Shown here piece by piece: positions 11,676 through 24,446 of a stretch of DNA of 64,000 nucleotides. Every line of letters starts with the position of its first letter. Within the stretch, counting starts at the first letter, position 1. The stretch covers positions 248,001 through 312,000 of the forward strand of contig NJPS01000037.1 in the NCBI GenBank assembly GCA_002946415.1. Reading direction: 5' to 3'. The position numbers and the translations under genes are program-made. This DNA is from Rutstroemia sp. NJR-2017a BVV2. Taxonomy: Eukaryota; Ascomycota; Leotiomycetes; Helotiales; Rutstroemiaceae. A model generated the notes under the pieces. That model was not told where the DNA came from. It ran no database searches and saw nothing but the letters and a program-made list of their open reading frames with translations.

Positions 11676-14051
11676 CTACCCCAGCACCCTAACCTCATCC
11701 TCCACCCTCCTCACACACAACCCCTGCAAGAAAACCCCCAAATCACCATTAAACCTAGTCCCCTCCCTAACATCCTCGATCATCTCCACACCATACCTTT
11801 CTCTATACGCGATCTTAATATCTTCCAGATGCCTTCGATCCCAATGATATCTCACCAGCCGACTAATCAGCAATTCCGTACGGAGGGGGTCCGGTTTAGA
11901 GAGGGTGAGCGCGTGGTGTATGAGGATGGCGTCGCGGACCGGCTTGTTGATTACGCCGTTGAGGATGTGGGCTAGGAGTTCGCCCTATGGGGTGGTGTTA
12001 GTGGAGGGGATTTACGGGTGGAGATTGAGATGAAAGGATGAGGCAGGATGGACAAGATGAAGGAGATGAAAGAATGACCGAGAAATACTGCCAAAACCCC
12101 ACGGAGTATAAAAGCAGCATCAAAGACCCAGAAGCTCATCCCCAACAACACGAAAAGCAAAAAAAGAAAACCAAAAAGTACATACCACCAAATTCCCACT
12201 CTTCCTCAACATCTCCCTTGTAAAGTTTCTCCCCCCAAAACTCCTCTCATACCCCCTCAACACCTCCCTCAAATGGGTATCACTCCTCAAACACACAATC
12301 TCAATCATCCTAGACTCACCCCCCCTCTCACTACTAACCGCCTTCTCCAAACTCCTAATATCATCTCTAATCAAATCCTCATCCAAGCGTCTACTCTCCT
12401 CCATACGTCTCTCCTCCAGCACCAACAGTACCGCCTTCTTAAACTTATCCTCCTTCAACTCTGTACGCATGCACTTCTCCAACGAATCCTTATACTTCTT
12501 ATCACTAAACCCCTCTTTGATCGCACGAATCTCCTTATTAGTCCGTCCCATCAAACTCTCAATCAGCAGCTCCCGCCGCGACTTCTCTCCCTGGTACCAG
12601 AAATTCGCCCAATAGGCTTCGCTTTCCCAGCGGCCGAGCGCCGTCGCATAGCATGCTTTCATGAGGCTGGGATCTTCGTCTTTGAGCCGCAGCTTGATGT
12701 GTTTGGCGATATTGACCCCTTTGCGCTCGTGCCCCGTTTTGACGATCTTCTTATACTCGACGCGCAGATCGAGGATTTGGTCGTGGGTGAGGCCGGGGAG
12801 GATGGTCAGGAGTGGGTGCACGTCCGGGGTGCGGTCGCCTTTGAGGGCGTCGCGGAGCATGGCGGCTTCGTCGACGGAGTCGTGGAAGCGGGCGGTGCGG
12901 CGGAAGGGGCGTTCATCGTCCGAGGGGGAGAGAGGGGAAAAGGTTTCCGTCATTGGAGAATGCAGGACGTTGATGATAGGGGAAGGCATGGGGGAAGCGG
13001 ATTGATAAGTTCCTCTGTACGCTTCGAGAAGTGGAGAGCCGGGAGCATTCGCGACGCTGAGGGACGAACCGTGATGAGCACCCGTGTTGATGGTGAGAGT
13101 ATTCAGACGATCACCAAGTCTCGCGGGAGAAGCGTCGCGTCGAGGAGAGCCTGGTCCAACGGTGATGACTTTGTCTGCACTCAGATACGTGCTACTTGTT
13201 CGAGTGTGTGACGTACTTCCATGACGTGAGTGATGTCGAGCCGGGGAAGCGTCCCGATGCCGCGGAGGACTAGCGGTTCTTCTCTCTGAGGCCATGTAGA
13301 CATCTTCTCTTCTGGTTGTTGTCGTATTGTATGTGATTTTCTCGTCCGTTTTCGCGTATTTCCATTGAGATGGTTCCGCGTATTTGGGAACAGAAGGACT
13401 ACTTTCTCCTCCTCTGCCGTACCCCGAACTCACATACCCACCACCCGCAGCAGGACTCGCTGGTGTGCCATACCTTGCCCCTGGCGGACCTGGACTCGGC
13501 AGATCGGCAGAATAAAGATGCGAATCATGCTTGATTGTCAAGCCCCCAGAAATGCTAGCATGATGTTTGCCCAGCCCAGCAGAGACATTGAAACTCGACG
13601 CTCTCTCACGCTTCTTCTCCTCATTGTAGCTCCGTTCTCTAGCCTCCCTCTCCCTCGCCCACTCCTGTTCCCGCTGTTGCTCATCATAGAACGTCGAACT
13701 TCTCTCCGAGAACCTCGAAAGCGTAGCCGAAGGCGGTGTCTGTGGTCTCCCATAAACATTTACCTTCGTCGGAGTACGAGCAGCATACTCCTCTCCATAC
13801 ACCAGATCGATTTCCCTCCTCTCCAGCTCTCGATCATGTTCCGTGTAGTTATGTTCGTCCTTTTCCAGCTCAACCGTTTCCTTCTCGTCATCCTCACGCG
13901 AATATCCCACTGATGGGTTCGGACTCGCGTCTCGGTACCGACCCCGCGAGGTATCTCTCTCGTCATACGCACCTCGTGAACGGGAACGCTCTCGTCCAGG
14001 ACTCACGCTTCTGCCCCTTCGTTGGGAATCGCGTGGATCGAGTGTTGCCAT
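11676..14051 (-). CDS. anxC4: fungal annexin-like protein (ANXC4 type)
   Basis: There are two exons on the minus strand, 14051-12186 and 11984-11676. The 201-nt intron (GTATGT donor, TAG acceptor) joins in phase 0 and continues the annexin fold. The product is 724 residues. The N-terminal half (about 1-390) is disordered and rich in Ser, Arg, Pro and charged residues, with RS-like stretches at the start. The C-terminal half carries four diverged annexin repeats, starting near HPLLTILPGLTHDQILDLRVEYK and ending in the short second exon (ELLISRLVRYHWDRRHLEDIK...). Canonical type-2 calcium-binding loops are not evident, which matches what is known for the long fungal annexin-like proteins. A membrane-associated or cytoskeletal role is family-level expectation only. 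The upstream flank is CT-rich (14287-14303), as in many strong fungal promoters. Confidence 0.88.
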
Positions 14052-15323
14052 ATTGCAGTAAATTCGTAGTGTAGATTATCGACGGTAGAGTGCCTCAGCC
14101 TTCTCAACTTTGTCTTCTGTCTCTGTGTTTTCTTGCCAAACACGTCGTCGAATCGTCGAATTTATTCTCACCTAGAAGCCGTCAATAACCACCTCAATCA
14201 AGTCTGTCACTGAAACCACCGAGCCCACTGACTTACTAGTAGTCTGCAGAATCCACTTGGTCAGTCACTGCCACTCTGCTGCGGCTGTCTCTCTCTCTCT
14301 CTCGTTATTCTTTTCCCTTCTCTGTTCCCTTCTCTTTCCCCTCAGCTAACAGAATCTTCTCTCTCTTTAATCCAGTCCCAAAACTCAAATAACAAATTCA
14401 CCAAATCCCAAAATCAATCGTTCGCACTCAACTGTAATTGAAGCAATTGGAATCAACTCATGCTATGAATTCATGCGACTCATTCATTCATTTGTGCTGT
14501 GTTTTCAGCTCCCCACTCACCACCCACCATCCGCCATGAGCTAAAAGAGCGGGGCCCCCCGAGAGATCCCATCCTTCCCTCCCTCTACCTCACACCCAAA
14601 AACCTCTCCCTCACTTTAATTTACCGTAACCTTATATCTCCAATCCCCAAGTACCCATTATCCTCATCTTTATCATTCTATTATTTTACTCATACCATCA
14701 CCCATACCTCCCAAATAACCTTAACCATCAATCCCCAAAAACCCATCACAACAAACCCCCAAAATCAACACAGAATTTCCCATCCCAGGTACCACTCAGA
14801 GTCACACCTCACACCTCACATACATCTTACTCGCTCACTATTCGTTGTCAGCATCTGACAGGCTATTCGTAAATGCATGACCCAATTAGCGTTCGCTGTC
14901 ATGCGCCTCATGTGGTACGCAGGAAACGGTCGTGATTGGGCGAAGTTTATTGTTCGTTTTCCCTAGAAGGTATCTTGGCCTTATATTTTAGTCGTACAGT
15001 AGCATGAGATGAATCACAGCCTCACTGTCGAACTACCTCACTGCCACCGCATCTACAAACTCCCTAATATCACCATTTCACCACGAGCAAACACTTTCAC
15101 AATCTTGAATAGTATCAAAACGATGAATAGTAACACAATTTTTATTAGACTAATTAATCGCTTTCGCTTTCGCTTTCGCTTCATAGGTTTTAGGGTGGTA
15201 GGGCCTCATTAAGTTACAACCTCTTTGTATTCCCCTTCTCTACCCACATCACATCACATCAAAGTCAATCCCATGCCCATTCGAGCAATTGAACCAGAAA
15301 AGAAACTATTCAGAAACCTCCCT
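14052..15323. other. intergenic region, annexin promoter side and oxidase 3' flank
   Basis: Contains a (CT)n tract at about 14287-14303 upstream of the annexin-like gene and CA/CT-rich simple sequence up to about 14850. No gene is supported. Confidence 0.5.
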
Positions 15324-18023
15324 CTAAACTGTGACAAACTGGCCCACAGCCGGAATACCATCCACCAAAACATAAACAACATATGGTCCCGGAGGAGCGA
15401 CGTTGTTGTTCGGTGGACGAGTAACAGTCAAAGTTTGCGATGTCTGTCCAGCGTTGAATCCAGTGACGTCCAAATGCAACATGCGGTGACCCATATGTAC
15501 AGAGTGAGTAACAAATCCACCATGGTACAAGGAAACAGATGCGGCTTTAGCTCCAGCGGGGCAGTTGAATGAGATGGTCATGGTGCTGCCATCGGCCTTG
15601 AAATCCAGGGAGGAGAGTTTGACATTGGTTGGTCGCTTGTTGGCATTGTCGCCTTGGAGGTAAGGTGGGACGTAATTCTCAACGCGGAATTCAGTAACGT
15701 ATGGGTCGGCGGCATCAGGTTGAAGCTTTGGCATCTCAACAGGATTGGATCCAGCAACCATCAATGTACCATCAAGAAGCAAAAGAGCCACGGAGTGGTA
15801 AAGACGAGGAATGGTTGAAGCGGCGAGAGTCTGGAAACGTTGTCCCTTAGCCTTGGTTGGGTCGTAAAGGAGAGCTTCCAAGGTAGGGTTCTTTGCAAGA
15901 CCGAAACCTTGAGCACCGGTATCAGCACCGTTGAGCCAAACAACAGTTCCGTCAGCAAGTAGGGTTCCTTCAACCATCCCACGTCCTTCAGGCATAGAGT
16001 CCATCTCCCAGGTTGGGTTTGTGCTCAATGGCTGGATTCTTCCACAACTTGGGTCAGTTGGACTGGTGATATCCTGGTATGCACCACCTCCGCAGATAAC
16101 GATATCAGGATTCCATTGGTTGGCGCTGGACAAAGGAAGAAGGACGCTTCCACCGGTGTTGGGGTAGGTTCGGTAATCACCTGGGAGGTCTGGCAATTCC
16201 TTAACGATGGTATTCGTTCCAACATCGAACAGCTGGGATGCCTTAGAGGTAAAAATGAACAGATTGCCATTGTTGAGCAAGTGAACAAACGGATACATAT
16301 AGTATGGCTGGTTCTTCTCCAAAATGTCGAGTGGGATGTTCTTGCCTTGAGAAACTGCATCGGCACTGAGAATCTCGTAGGTAGGGTTGTTGTTCGTGTT
16401 CACGGTAGGGTCGAGGCCGTTCAAACTTCCAGATGCAACAAAGATGGTTCCGTCGCCCATGGTTTGAGCAGAAGCATACCAACGAGCACTAGCAAGTTTG
16501 TTACCTGGCTCACTCCATGATTGTCCATTGAGGCTGGCATCAGTCGACGATCTGTCAAGGTATCGAATAGCGTCGAATCCGTCACTAATCGTGTCGTCCA
16601 ACCAAGTCAAAGGAGCATTACCACCAACAGAGATGACACGACCGTCCCTGAGGAAAGTTCCACCAGAGCAGAAGGCATTGGTCTTGTAAGCCAAGGGAAC
16701 AGCCTCGCCATTTGTCGATGGGTCATACTCGGAAGACATAGCGTAGTGTCCATTGGGCAATGTCAGGTCGGTGTAGTTCTCCAGTTTGTCAAGGAACATG
16801 ACACGACCGTTGGGCATAAGAGCAGCGTGCATAGCTGGGACTCCAGATTTACCAACGATTTTGAACTCACCCTGTTGTGGGGCGGCGGGAGCAGGGCTAG
16901 CACCAGGGGCAGTAACAGCGGGGGCACTTAAGCAGTCTCCAGATTGGCATCCAGCACCGCAGTGAGCACTAGTTTTACCACTGATTTATGTTAGAAAGGC
17001 CAGTGCTTGCGGGGAGCGTTGCAACTTACCAGAAACCATACATGGAACAGCAGTTTCCATTTACCCAGTTACCACAGACTGTGTTGCCGTTACCAACACC
17101 GCAGGATCCATCCGTTGTTGCAGGTGCACTGCTTGCCACGGCTGCTGGAAGTGTCGATGTAGCAGGTGCGATGACTGGTTCTTGAGATGATGATGATGAA
17201 GTCGAAGGGACATTTGTGGATGATGCAGCAGGCAATGTTGTAAGTGTGCTTGTACCATCAGTGCATCCATTTTGGCAACCATTGGCGACGAGGCAGTGAT
17301 CTGCAGTGGAGCCGCAGAATCTATAAGATTCAATTAGCCAGAAAACCTTAACAATGATTGGAGTTGAATTGCATACCCGTAGGATGAACAGCAGCCACCA
17401 AATGCACCTTTAGCATCACATGTAGCACCACCAAAAGCCTAGGAATATCAGTTTCAAAGCACTTGAGTCTTGATTCACGAAAACTTACGGAACCACATCT
17501 GCCGTCAGCACGAGGAGCTGTACCACCGGTTGAGCCAGACGAGGTCGTGCATGGCCCAGAGATACATCCTGCACCGCAATGGCTGAATCACAATCAATAA
17601 GACTCATTTCAAAATTGTAGACAGGAGTCACTCACGCATCATCACCACCGCACCAGCCATATTCCTGTCAAACAAGTCAGTCATATATTAGCGTGTCATT
17701 CAACCAAATTGACTTACCGAGCAGCATGATCCGGTGTATACAGTGCTGTTAGGATCGCAAATGGTGTTGCCATTGGCTGGACCACAGGTTCCGTCGGTGG
17801 AGTAAACAGCGGCTCTCACATTGAGGCCTGGGACCACGACTGGGAAAGAACGCGCAGATACACTCCCTGCCGCTGCGCAATTTCCATCATCACACTTCTG
17901 CCCTTCTAGACACCCATTGTACATGCGTTTGTCTGAGGCGCTGCAGTGAAGCGGGACATGTTTGAAGATGATATTGGCGGAGGCAGAGGCCACAAGGCCA
18001 AGGGACAAAAAGGCACCTTTCAT
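15324..18023 (-). CDS. secreted glyoxal-oxidase-like copper radical oxidase (AA5_1) with three CBM18 modules
   Basis: There are six exons on the minus strand: 18023-17718, 17664-17636, 17582-17489, 17438-17377, 17320-17030 and 16980-15324. All five introns are 49-56 nt and all junctions are in frame. The product is 812 residues. A signal peptide spans residues 1-16. Three Cys-rich hevein-type chitin-binding modules follow (start motifs DGTCG, DGRCG and DGSCG, each with CCS-x-YG-x-CG), with Ser/Thr-rich linkers. The beta-propeller oxidase domain begins near residue 300. Active-site residues of glyoxal oxidases are visible: Cys365 (FCSGGT), Tyr429 (RWY), Tyr655-His656 (RLYHS) and His753 (VTHSVH). 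The Cys-Tyr spacing of 64 fits the cross-linked radical site. Such enzymes oxidise aldehydes or alcohols to make extracellular H2O2. The CBM18 modules suggest anchoring to chitin, either the fungus's own wall or a competitor's. Confidence 0.95.
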
Positions 18024-21021
18024 GGCACTTCAATGTACTGTAAGAGAGTCAATAAATTTCTTGCACAATACAAAGAAATAAATTCAAAACAGGAAGATTG
18101 AGGTGGAGGGAGGAACTTGATATGAACGAGATGGAGATTATATAGGAGTCTTTGTGGCGGAGCATTGACTATTTCCAACGCGACGGTGAAGATGAATATT
18201 GTAAAGTGAATATGAGATATCCAAATCATAAACAGAAATAGAAAAACTATCATAATAATAGACTCATTCACTCAATAGCAATTAGCGGTAGCCTCGTCGC
18301 ATGGCAACGCAGATGAGGCTACGCAACTGCTCGTACGTTTTGGGGCATCGGTAAAAACACAACTAGCATTTACCCCATCCACCGAGTAACCAAGAACCCA
18401 ATCAGCGCGGCGGGCGATTGCCAAGACAACATAGAAAGTCGGACGGGTCGGTACGGCATGAGACAAAAGACAAACTGACAGCTCACTCACCTCGTATAAT
18501 TGTAGTAACGAGAGTCAACTAACTGTTGGCGCGAATTTGTGGTTGTTGCCCGGTTTACGTGCGTGCGTGCTTGGACTTTAGGAGAGTAGAGGAAGAATTA
18601 AACAAATACTAAATATTTGCGTAGGTGGAAACGAGTGGAAGTGCAAGATCTGCAATAGGATGAAGATCTTGCTGAGAGAGGGAAGAGAGAGTATAAGAAG
18701 AGGCGTGGTATTAATCAGGAAAAAGAATGTGAGGTTGTATGTATAGGAAGTTAGGGTGAGGGGGAGAGAGAGAGAGAAGAGAGAAGGGTATGCGGGAGTG
18801 GTGATGTATTATTAGGAAGAGAGAGCGAGAAAAAGATGAGATGAAAATAAAGTATGAGCCTTAAAATGCAGCGCTCACCTACCTCTTTCCTTATTCAGGG
18901 ATTTCCTGCGTTAGTGACTTTCCCAGAAGGAATAACTAGTAGGTAATAAGAAATAATCGAATCATGTACGAGTGAGAACTTAGAAGACAGACGATGGAGG
19001 CGGAAGTCACAGACGAGGAAGAGACAAGCGGAGATGAAGGGAAACCGGGACTCGGAAGCGCGAGGTGCGTGCGAGCGAGCGAGTAGAAAAGAAAAGAGGC
19101 AGGCGGACAGGGAGGTGGTGAGAAGTGAGGTCAGGTCAGCTACGAAATACAACAAGCGCCGTACGTACAGCACAGGACGGTGCCAAGCGAGCAGGATACA
19201 GCAAATGTGGAGGAACACGCACAGGCAGCGGCGTTCAAGAGTGCGACAAGCGTGCTCCCTAGACTGCTCAGGGAATAGGAGTGCAGCATTGAGGGTCGTT
19301 GGGGTCTAGTGAGGTTGCAGGTTTACAAACAAATGGACCAGTCGACCAGCATCAGCCATGGAGAAGTGGCGCAACTGGCAGTGCCAGTAACCGTACCAAG
19401 CACCAGCCAGTCTTTAAGCGGTCCGCACTGGAACAATGTGCTCCATCCATCCAACCAATCCATCTCATGCTCGCTCTCGTTCTAGCAAAGAAGGCAGTTC
19501 TTATTAAAGCTACCCTACAGCATCCCCGACTCCATTTCTTTCTTTAGTCCGAGTCGTTTGCGACATACTGGTATTACTGCGGGAGGGCTCGAGCACCACC
19601 CCCCATCCAGCCCCATCCATCCCCATTGCCGGAACAGCCGATTGCTGACTCGACCAACCAACTCTCGCCGCCAACCCAACCACCTAAAGAAGCAAGAAGC
19701 AAAAGCAAACGCAGACGCAGACGCAAACAAATGTGATGGAAAGGTCAGGTTATCCTGTCCGTTCGTGTTGTAAAATTACCAGTACGCTTCCTGCGGCCAA
19801 GCGAGCCCCGATTGGTGAAGCTTACAGTCCGAAGGCGTTGGATCGTAGATCATTTTGTAGATCTGCGAGATTGTGTCTCTCATTGGCCACCAGCTATACT
19901 CAATTGATCCAATCAATCCTCCCGCGGTCCTGCCCTGATGTTTTTCGGTACATCTGGGTGTTGGTTGGTAGGGGTGAGGGTGAGAGTGAGAATGAGGAGG
20001 AGTAGGTGGATACAGCGGTCGGTCGGTCGGCTTCTTGCCGTAGCCTGTGCGTTGGGAGGTGGCTATGCACATGCACATACTACACGAAGAAGCTTTTCTC
20101 TTGTTGCTTCTGACAGCTTGGGAGGGAATTAAGGGGTCGGCATCTACTGTAAGGTGCGGCCGTTTACTGCACTGGTCACTGGTCACTGGTCACTGGTGCC
20201 TGCGAAGCAAAGGATAGATACGCACGGTAATCTGTATGTAGGGAAACAAGCATGACATACATGAAGGTTAAAGTTGGTGGAGTGGGAGATTCGTTTCTCA
20301 TGCTTTGTTCATTCAGTAAGTTTCCGTCGCGGAAGACACTCGAAGCATGAATTCATCGAGACCTCGTGGCTAGCACAAAAAATCGGGCGCTGAAACCTGA
20401 ATCATGTGTGCTTCCGTCTTTATTTAACCTTAACTCAAAATAACTCGCTGGCTGGCTGCGTGGAGATGAAAGGGTCTGCAACTGGAGTACGGAAGTAAGC
20501 GTGGCCGAAACTGGCTCTTCTTGCTGTCTCACGGTTGCATTTTAGTCGTAGCTCGGAAAATGGATGCGCCCGTGTTACCGGATATGCTCCATAAACAGAA
20601 CGAATCGAAGGGGTTGCGCACAACGCATAGTCAGAATTAAGATGATTTGACTGTTTGTACCTTCGTATCTCTCAGCACAACGTACACCAAAACGTTTGTT
20701 TCCGCCAGCAGATGCGCAAGTGGCATTAAAACTCTTGTCCTCCCCTCACTTGCCACGACAGCACAGCGTATCGATTGCGGGAATATATCATGCGGTACTG
20801 CGCCGAGCACGCGAGTGCCCTGCATTAGACATTCCCCGCGATCGCTCTCCTAATTGTTTCTGGGGATGGAGGAATTTGTGCGACTTCTGCTTGAGACGTG
20901 GTTCTCGTGATGATAGTGGGGATTGGCACGAAGCGGGGATTGGCCTGGTGTTACCTCGTATATGCCGTCAAAAGTGGTATTGTGTCTGGATCATTTGATG
21001 CGAAGAAGCTTCCACGCTCCC
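18024..21021. other. 3-kb intergenic stretch
   Basis: A GA-rich region (about 18640-18850, with a gagagaga run near 18765-18785) lies upstream of the oxidase gene. A short tandem ggtcact repeat occurs near 20166-20195. No coding gene is supported. Confidence 0.5.
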
Positions 21022-21678
21022 TCACCAATTTAGATCTGCCTTTGGTGCCGCGGGACGAACTGGCCCATCATCAGGATCAGCATTATCGTTACCCTCCATC
21101 AACTTCATGTCAAGAGTCCATTTCTCAATCTCCCTCCGAATGATTTCACCCCATTGTTTGACGAGAGGATGAGCTGCTGCAACGTCTGGGAAAACCACAT
21201 CCTCACCAGGAACCTCGAATTTCCAGATTCCATCTTCGTCCCACCATTCTCGTCCAAACACTTTTTCTGTTTTTAATTCTTCCTTAGCTCTCCGCAGCAG
21301 GTCTTCCATCCTCCGCACTTCTTCCGACCACATGTCTGCATTTTTGCTCGCGGCCGCGGTGACTGCTCCAAAGAGACCTTCGAGTATTCCTATCATCCGA
21401 CCAATTTCCAAACCAAGCACTGCGCCCAGCCCATAGCCCTCATCGAATCCCTTCTGCACACTCTGTGCCTTGCCCTGTGTGACTCCATCTCGGTAACCAT
21501 CTGTTTCATGTTTCTCCTTCAATCTCGGTATATCGGACACTGTCTCTTGTTCGCCGCCGAACGAGGGAGATCCTGGCGCAGATCCAAATACATCGTCTAG
21601 GTCATCGTTTTCGTATACTGGCTCAGGAGGATTTATGGACAAAGTGGATGACATGGAAAATTCTTCGTCGCGCAGCAT
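21022..21678 (-). CDS. YAE1: Yae1, deca-GX3 protein for Fe-S protein (Rli1/ABCE1) maturation
   Basis: Single-exon minus-strand gene of 218 residues from the ATG at 21678 (context ACAAAATG). The open frame runs upstream to 21801, but those 41 residues do not look like Yae1. The core is the repeated Gly-x3 motif at about residues 58-95 (DGYRDGVTQGKAQSVQKGF, then EGYGLGAVLGLEIGRMIG), which defines the Yae1/Lto1 domain. It is preceded by an acidic DDVFGSAPGSPSF segment typical of fungal Yae1. The C-terminal about 120 residues are helical with Trp-rich patches. In yeast, Yae1 with Lto1 brings the ribosome-recycling ATPase Rli1 to the cytosolic Fe-S targeting complex. This is a conserved essential-type gene between accessory loci. 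A later Met (codon 9) is an alternative start. Confidence 0.92.
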   Translation of the reverse strand: MLRDEEFSMSSTLSINPPEPVYENDDLDDVFGSAPGSPSFGGEQETVSDIPRLKEKHETDGYRDGVTQGKAQSVQKGFDEGYGLGAVLGLEIGRMIGILEGLFGAVTAAASKNADMWSEEVRRMEDLLRRAKEELKTEKVFGREWWDEDGIWKFEVPGEDVVFPDVAAAHPLVKQWGEIIRREIEKWTLDMKLMEGNDNADPDDGPVRPAAPKADLNW

Positions 21679-22059
21679 TTTGTTAAAAGGTTGATCTTGA
21701 AAAATATTGTGAGTGATGAGATAATAAAGCTTATCGGGCTTATCGATTCTAGGCGAGCGCCACAACCACGCCCTCAGCCCCATTTGAATACTTTTCCCCA
21801 ATCATTTAACGCACTGCAACATGAACAATCGCGGGGTCAACCTCCTCCATCAAACAGTTTCAAATATCACGTTACTTATTACTTGAGAGATCATTGCAGC
21901 GACTTCCAGCTTACGAAGAATGTGATCTTGAGAGTTCAAGGATGAGCTGCAGAAGATAGATTTGATCCGAGCTGTAGTCCAGCTAAGAAACGTATCAGTG
22001 ATATCTTCCTAGCCAGCTAGAACTACACCATCCTTTTCACAATGTTGTCCGAAATGATC
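21679..22059. other. short intergenic gap
   Basis: This is the promoter region of YAE1 and the 3' flank of the transporter gene on the same strand. Nothing else is seen. Confidence 0.5.
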
Positions 22060-23803
22060 TCACTGACCTGAGCCAGTGGATTGGGTCGCAAGAGCTCCGT
22101 CATCACTCTTGTCCTGCCAGCGCAGCACATCCTTTTTAAACCCTTTCAACGTCGTTCGGAGGATCTCAATCACGACCGGTATAACCAAAAAGATCAAACA
22201 CAACACGAGTGGGAAGCGCAGCTGGTGCGTTGTGTTCTGCAGCGGTGCATTTGTCACATAACTAACCCAAGCCTGGATAATGTTTGTTAGCGATTCAACC
22301 CCCCCAGATTGCCAACAAACCTACTGTTGCACACGACAGAATCACCTGCAATCCGAACCACTCAATTTCACATCCTTTTGGTATCATTTCGGAGAAGAGG
22401 ACGCGGAAGGTAGGGTTCACTATTGCACCTGAAAGATTGAACAAGAAGCTCTGGACGTAGAATTCCCAGCGATTCTTGGGAAGCGCATCATGTTAGCTGA
22501 ACTAGGCATCCATGACTTGCGGGGGTGCCCTCATACCCGAAAACCAAAGTCGATATTTCCTGCCAGACCAATTGATCCCCAGATCGGTATAATTAGTATC
22601 AAACCATAGCCTACTATGAGCCAGCGCTCGAGGTTGAAAGGGGGCCACCAAATCTGCAATAGGAAGAAACCCATCGTGCATCCAAGCTGGAAAAGATTTG
22701 AAGCTATCGTATACAACGAAAACTCCAGCGCGTTCGGCTTCACTTCAGCGAAGTACAATTGGCTCGTCACAGAATTCAAGGCGAATGAGGTGTCGGTGTA
22801 GATTGTATACGATAGCAGTAGAGCCAGCATGCTTTTTCTCGATAGCAAGTCCTCGAATGGCGTAACCAATTCCAGCCACCATGATTTCCAATTCCCGCGC
22901 TCCTTCGCCGGAACAACTGGTAGTCCGAAGTGGGCGACTGCGGATCCGGCAATTGTGGTGAAGCCGACTACTGTGGTAATTAGCAGACCTGCTGTCTGAC
23001 CATCGGCTGGGGATAGGGTTTGGGAAAGGATGATGACGAGGAGGAGGGCTAGAATGCCACCAATGGTCGTGCCGACGCCACCTAGAATTGACATCTTGAA
23101 GCCGTATTTGCGATTCTTGGGCGGTTCCAACGTCCTTGGTTCATCAGTGAGCGTATTCGTCTCATTTGCCAGTGGTTTTGATTCGGTAGTCGGTATAGAT
23201 TCCTTGTGGTGCAGCTCGCTCTCGCCGGTAGAACCAGCGAAGGTGTTCTCCTCCATAGACCTCATGCAGTGAGGGATATATATACTCAGTAAAGCTGAAA
23301 TAATGTATGTTATGACTGCATACACAACATACAGAGCCATCAGAGCTCTGAAATCAGCGAGCGAAACACTCTTCAGCCAGTAAGCGGGGACTGCGACAGC
23401 CCCATAGCAAATGATGAAGAAAGTTACAAGATGACTTTTGTTTTCTGCATTCCAATTTTTATCAGCGCGCGTTTCCTATATGGAAACCATGATACAAAAA
23501 CGCACTCCAGTAATCCGCATACGCAGATATAATCAAAGATAAAAACCCTCCAAGTCCAAAACCCATCGCATTCAAGTACAACAACACTGAGTTGAGATCG
23601 AGTTTGCGAGTGCCGAACGGCACTAAACAGTACTCAACGCATGGCTGACCGTCAACATCGGCGCCGATGAGAAAGCCAACTACTTGCAGTTGATAGATGA
23701 CATAGTTGCCGAAGATGGTGAAGGGGAGTCCAATGAGGAAAAGACAGAATATGTAGGAGTTGAGCGCTACATCTTTCTTCCAGGATGCTACTAACGAGAG
23801 CAT
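22060..23803 (-). CDS. Atg22-family MFS transporter
   Basis: There are four exons on the minus strand: 23803-23506, 23444-22537, 22474-22325 and 22272-22060. Introns are 61, 62 and 52 nt, all junctions are in frame, and a GCTAAC branch point is seen in the second. The product is 522 residues with about 11-12 hydrophobic helices. A hydrophilic loop of about 60 residues in the first half (about 185-250) is rich in Glu, Ser and Thr. The order of blocks (LLYLNAMGFGLGGFLSLIISAYADYW; FSLYTIASNLFQLGC; SGAIVNPTFRVLFSEMIPKG; NTTHQLRFPL) matches the Atg22-like family. In yeast, Atg22 exports amino acids from the vacuole after autophagy. Filamentous fungi carry several paralogues with unknown cargo. The N-terminus is short; an additional upstream exon joining at the TAG just before 23803 is possible. 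Confidence 0.85.
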
Positions 23804-24446
23804 TATGTTAGCGGGTGAGAAAAATGGAACTAGAGATGAGAAATGATGTTGATTCTAAGTTTTTTTTCGTAAGCCTCCCATAATCCGGATATATATATAC
23901 ATGCCGGATATATATTCATGGCGGATATATAGATGTGAAATACATACATGGTGGCTAGGAAGAAGGTCTTGGCCTCCTCCAATTGGTCATCATTCTTTAC
24001 GTGATTGGCTGCATCGGTCAGGATGTTGAGTACATTAGAGCAAGTAAGATTTCCATAACCCCATGGGTTTAAAAAAAAACGAATTCGTGAATCTCATGGC
24101 AACTTAAAGTGAGACTCACTGCAAGAATATATCTCTTATGAGGTGTGCGCCAAGAGGTTCCATTGTCGGTAGTAGCAAGTGCTGCACGTTCGGATACTTT
24201 CCGGATACTTTTCGGAGTGTATACCCAATTGAGACATATATCTACGTGCGCAACATCACGGCTTCAAATGTTTACAGAACAAAACTCGTTCAGATATTCG
24301 TACTGCGAAGATGTATCCGAAAAGCATCCGAGATTTATCTCCACACCTCCAGCTACAAATACCTCCAATTCCATCTCCAAAATAATCTCCTACTGACACC
24401 AGTTACACTATCACATCGCCTTACATCTCTAACTCAGATCCTCAAA
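23804..24446. other. divergent intergenic region with repeated ccggatatata motifs
   Basis: Lies between the minus-strand transporter and the plus-strand methyltransferase, so it probably holds both promoters. Three copies of a cggatatata motif lie at about 23885-23935. A coding-like minus-strand fragment occurs at about 23949-24066. Confidence 0.5.

Noticed and set aside
11415..11975. 186-codon plus-strand Pro/Ser-rich frame
   Set aside because: Overlaps the last annexin exon in antisense and CT-rich flanking sequence; low complexity.
12273..13211. 312-codon plus-strand frame
   Set aside because: Lies antisense to the annexin-like exon; composition reflects codon bias of the real gene.
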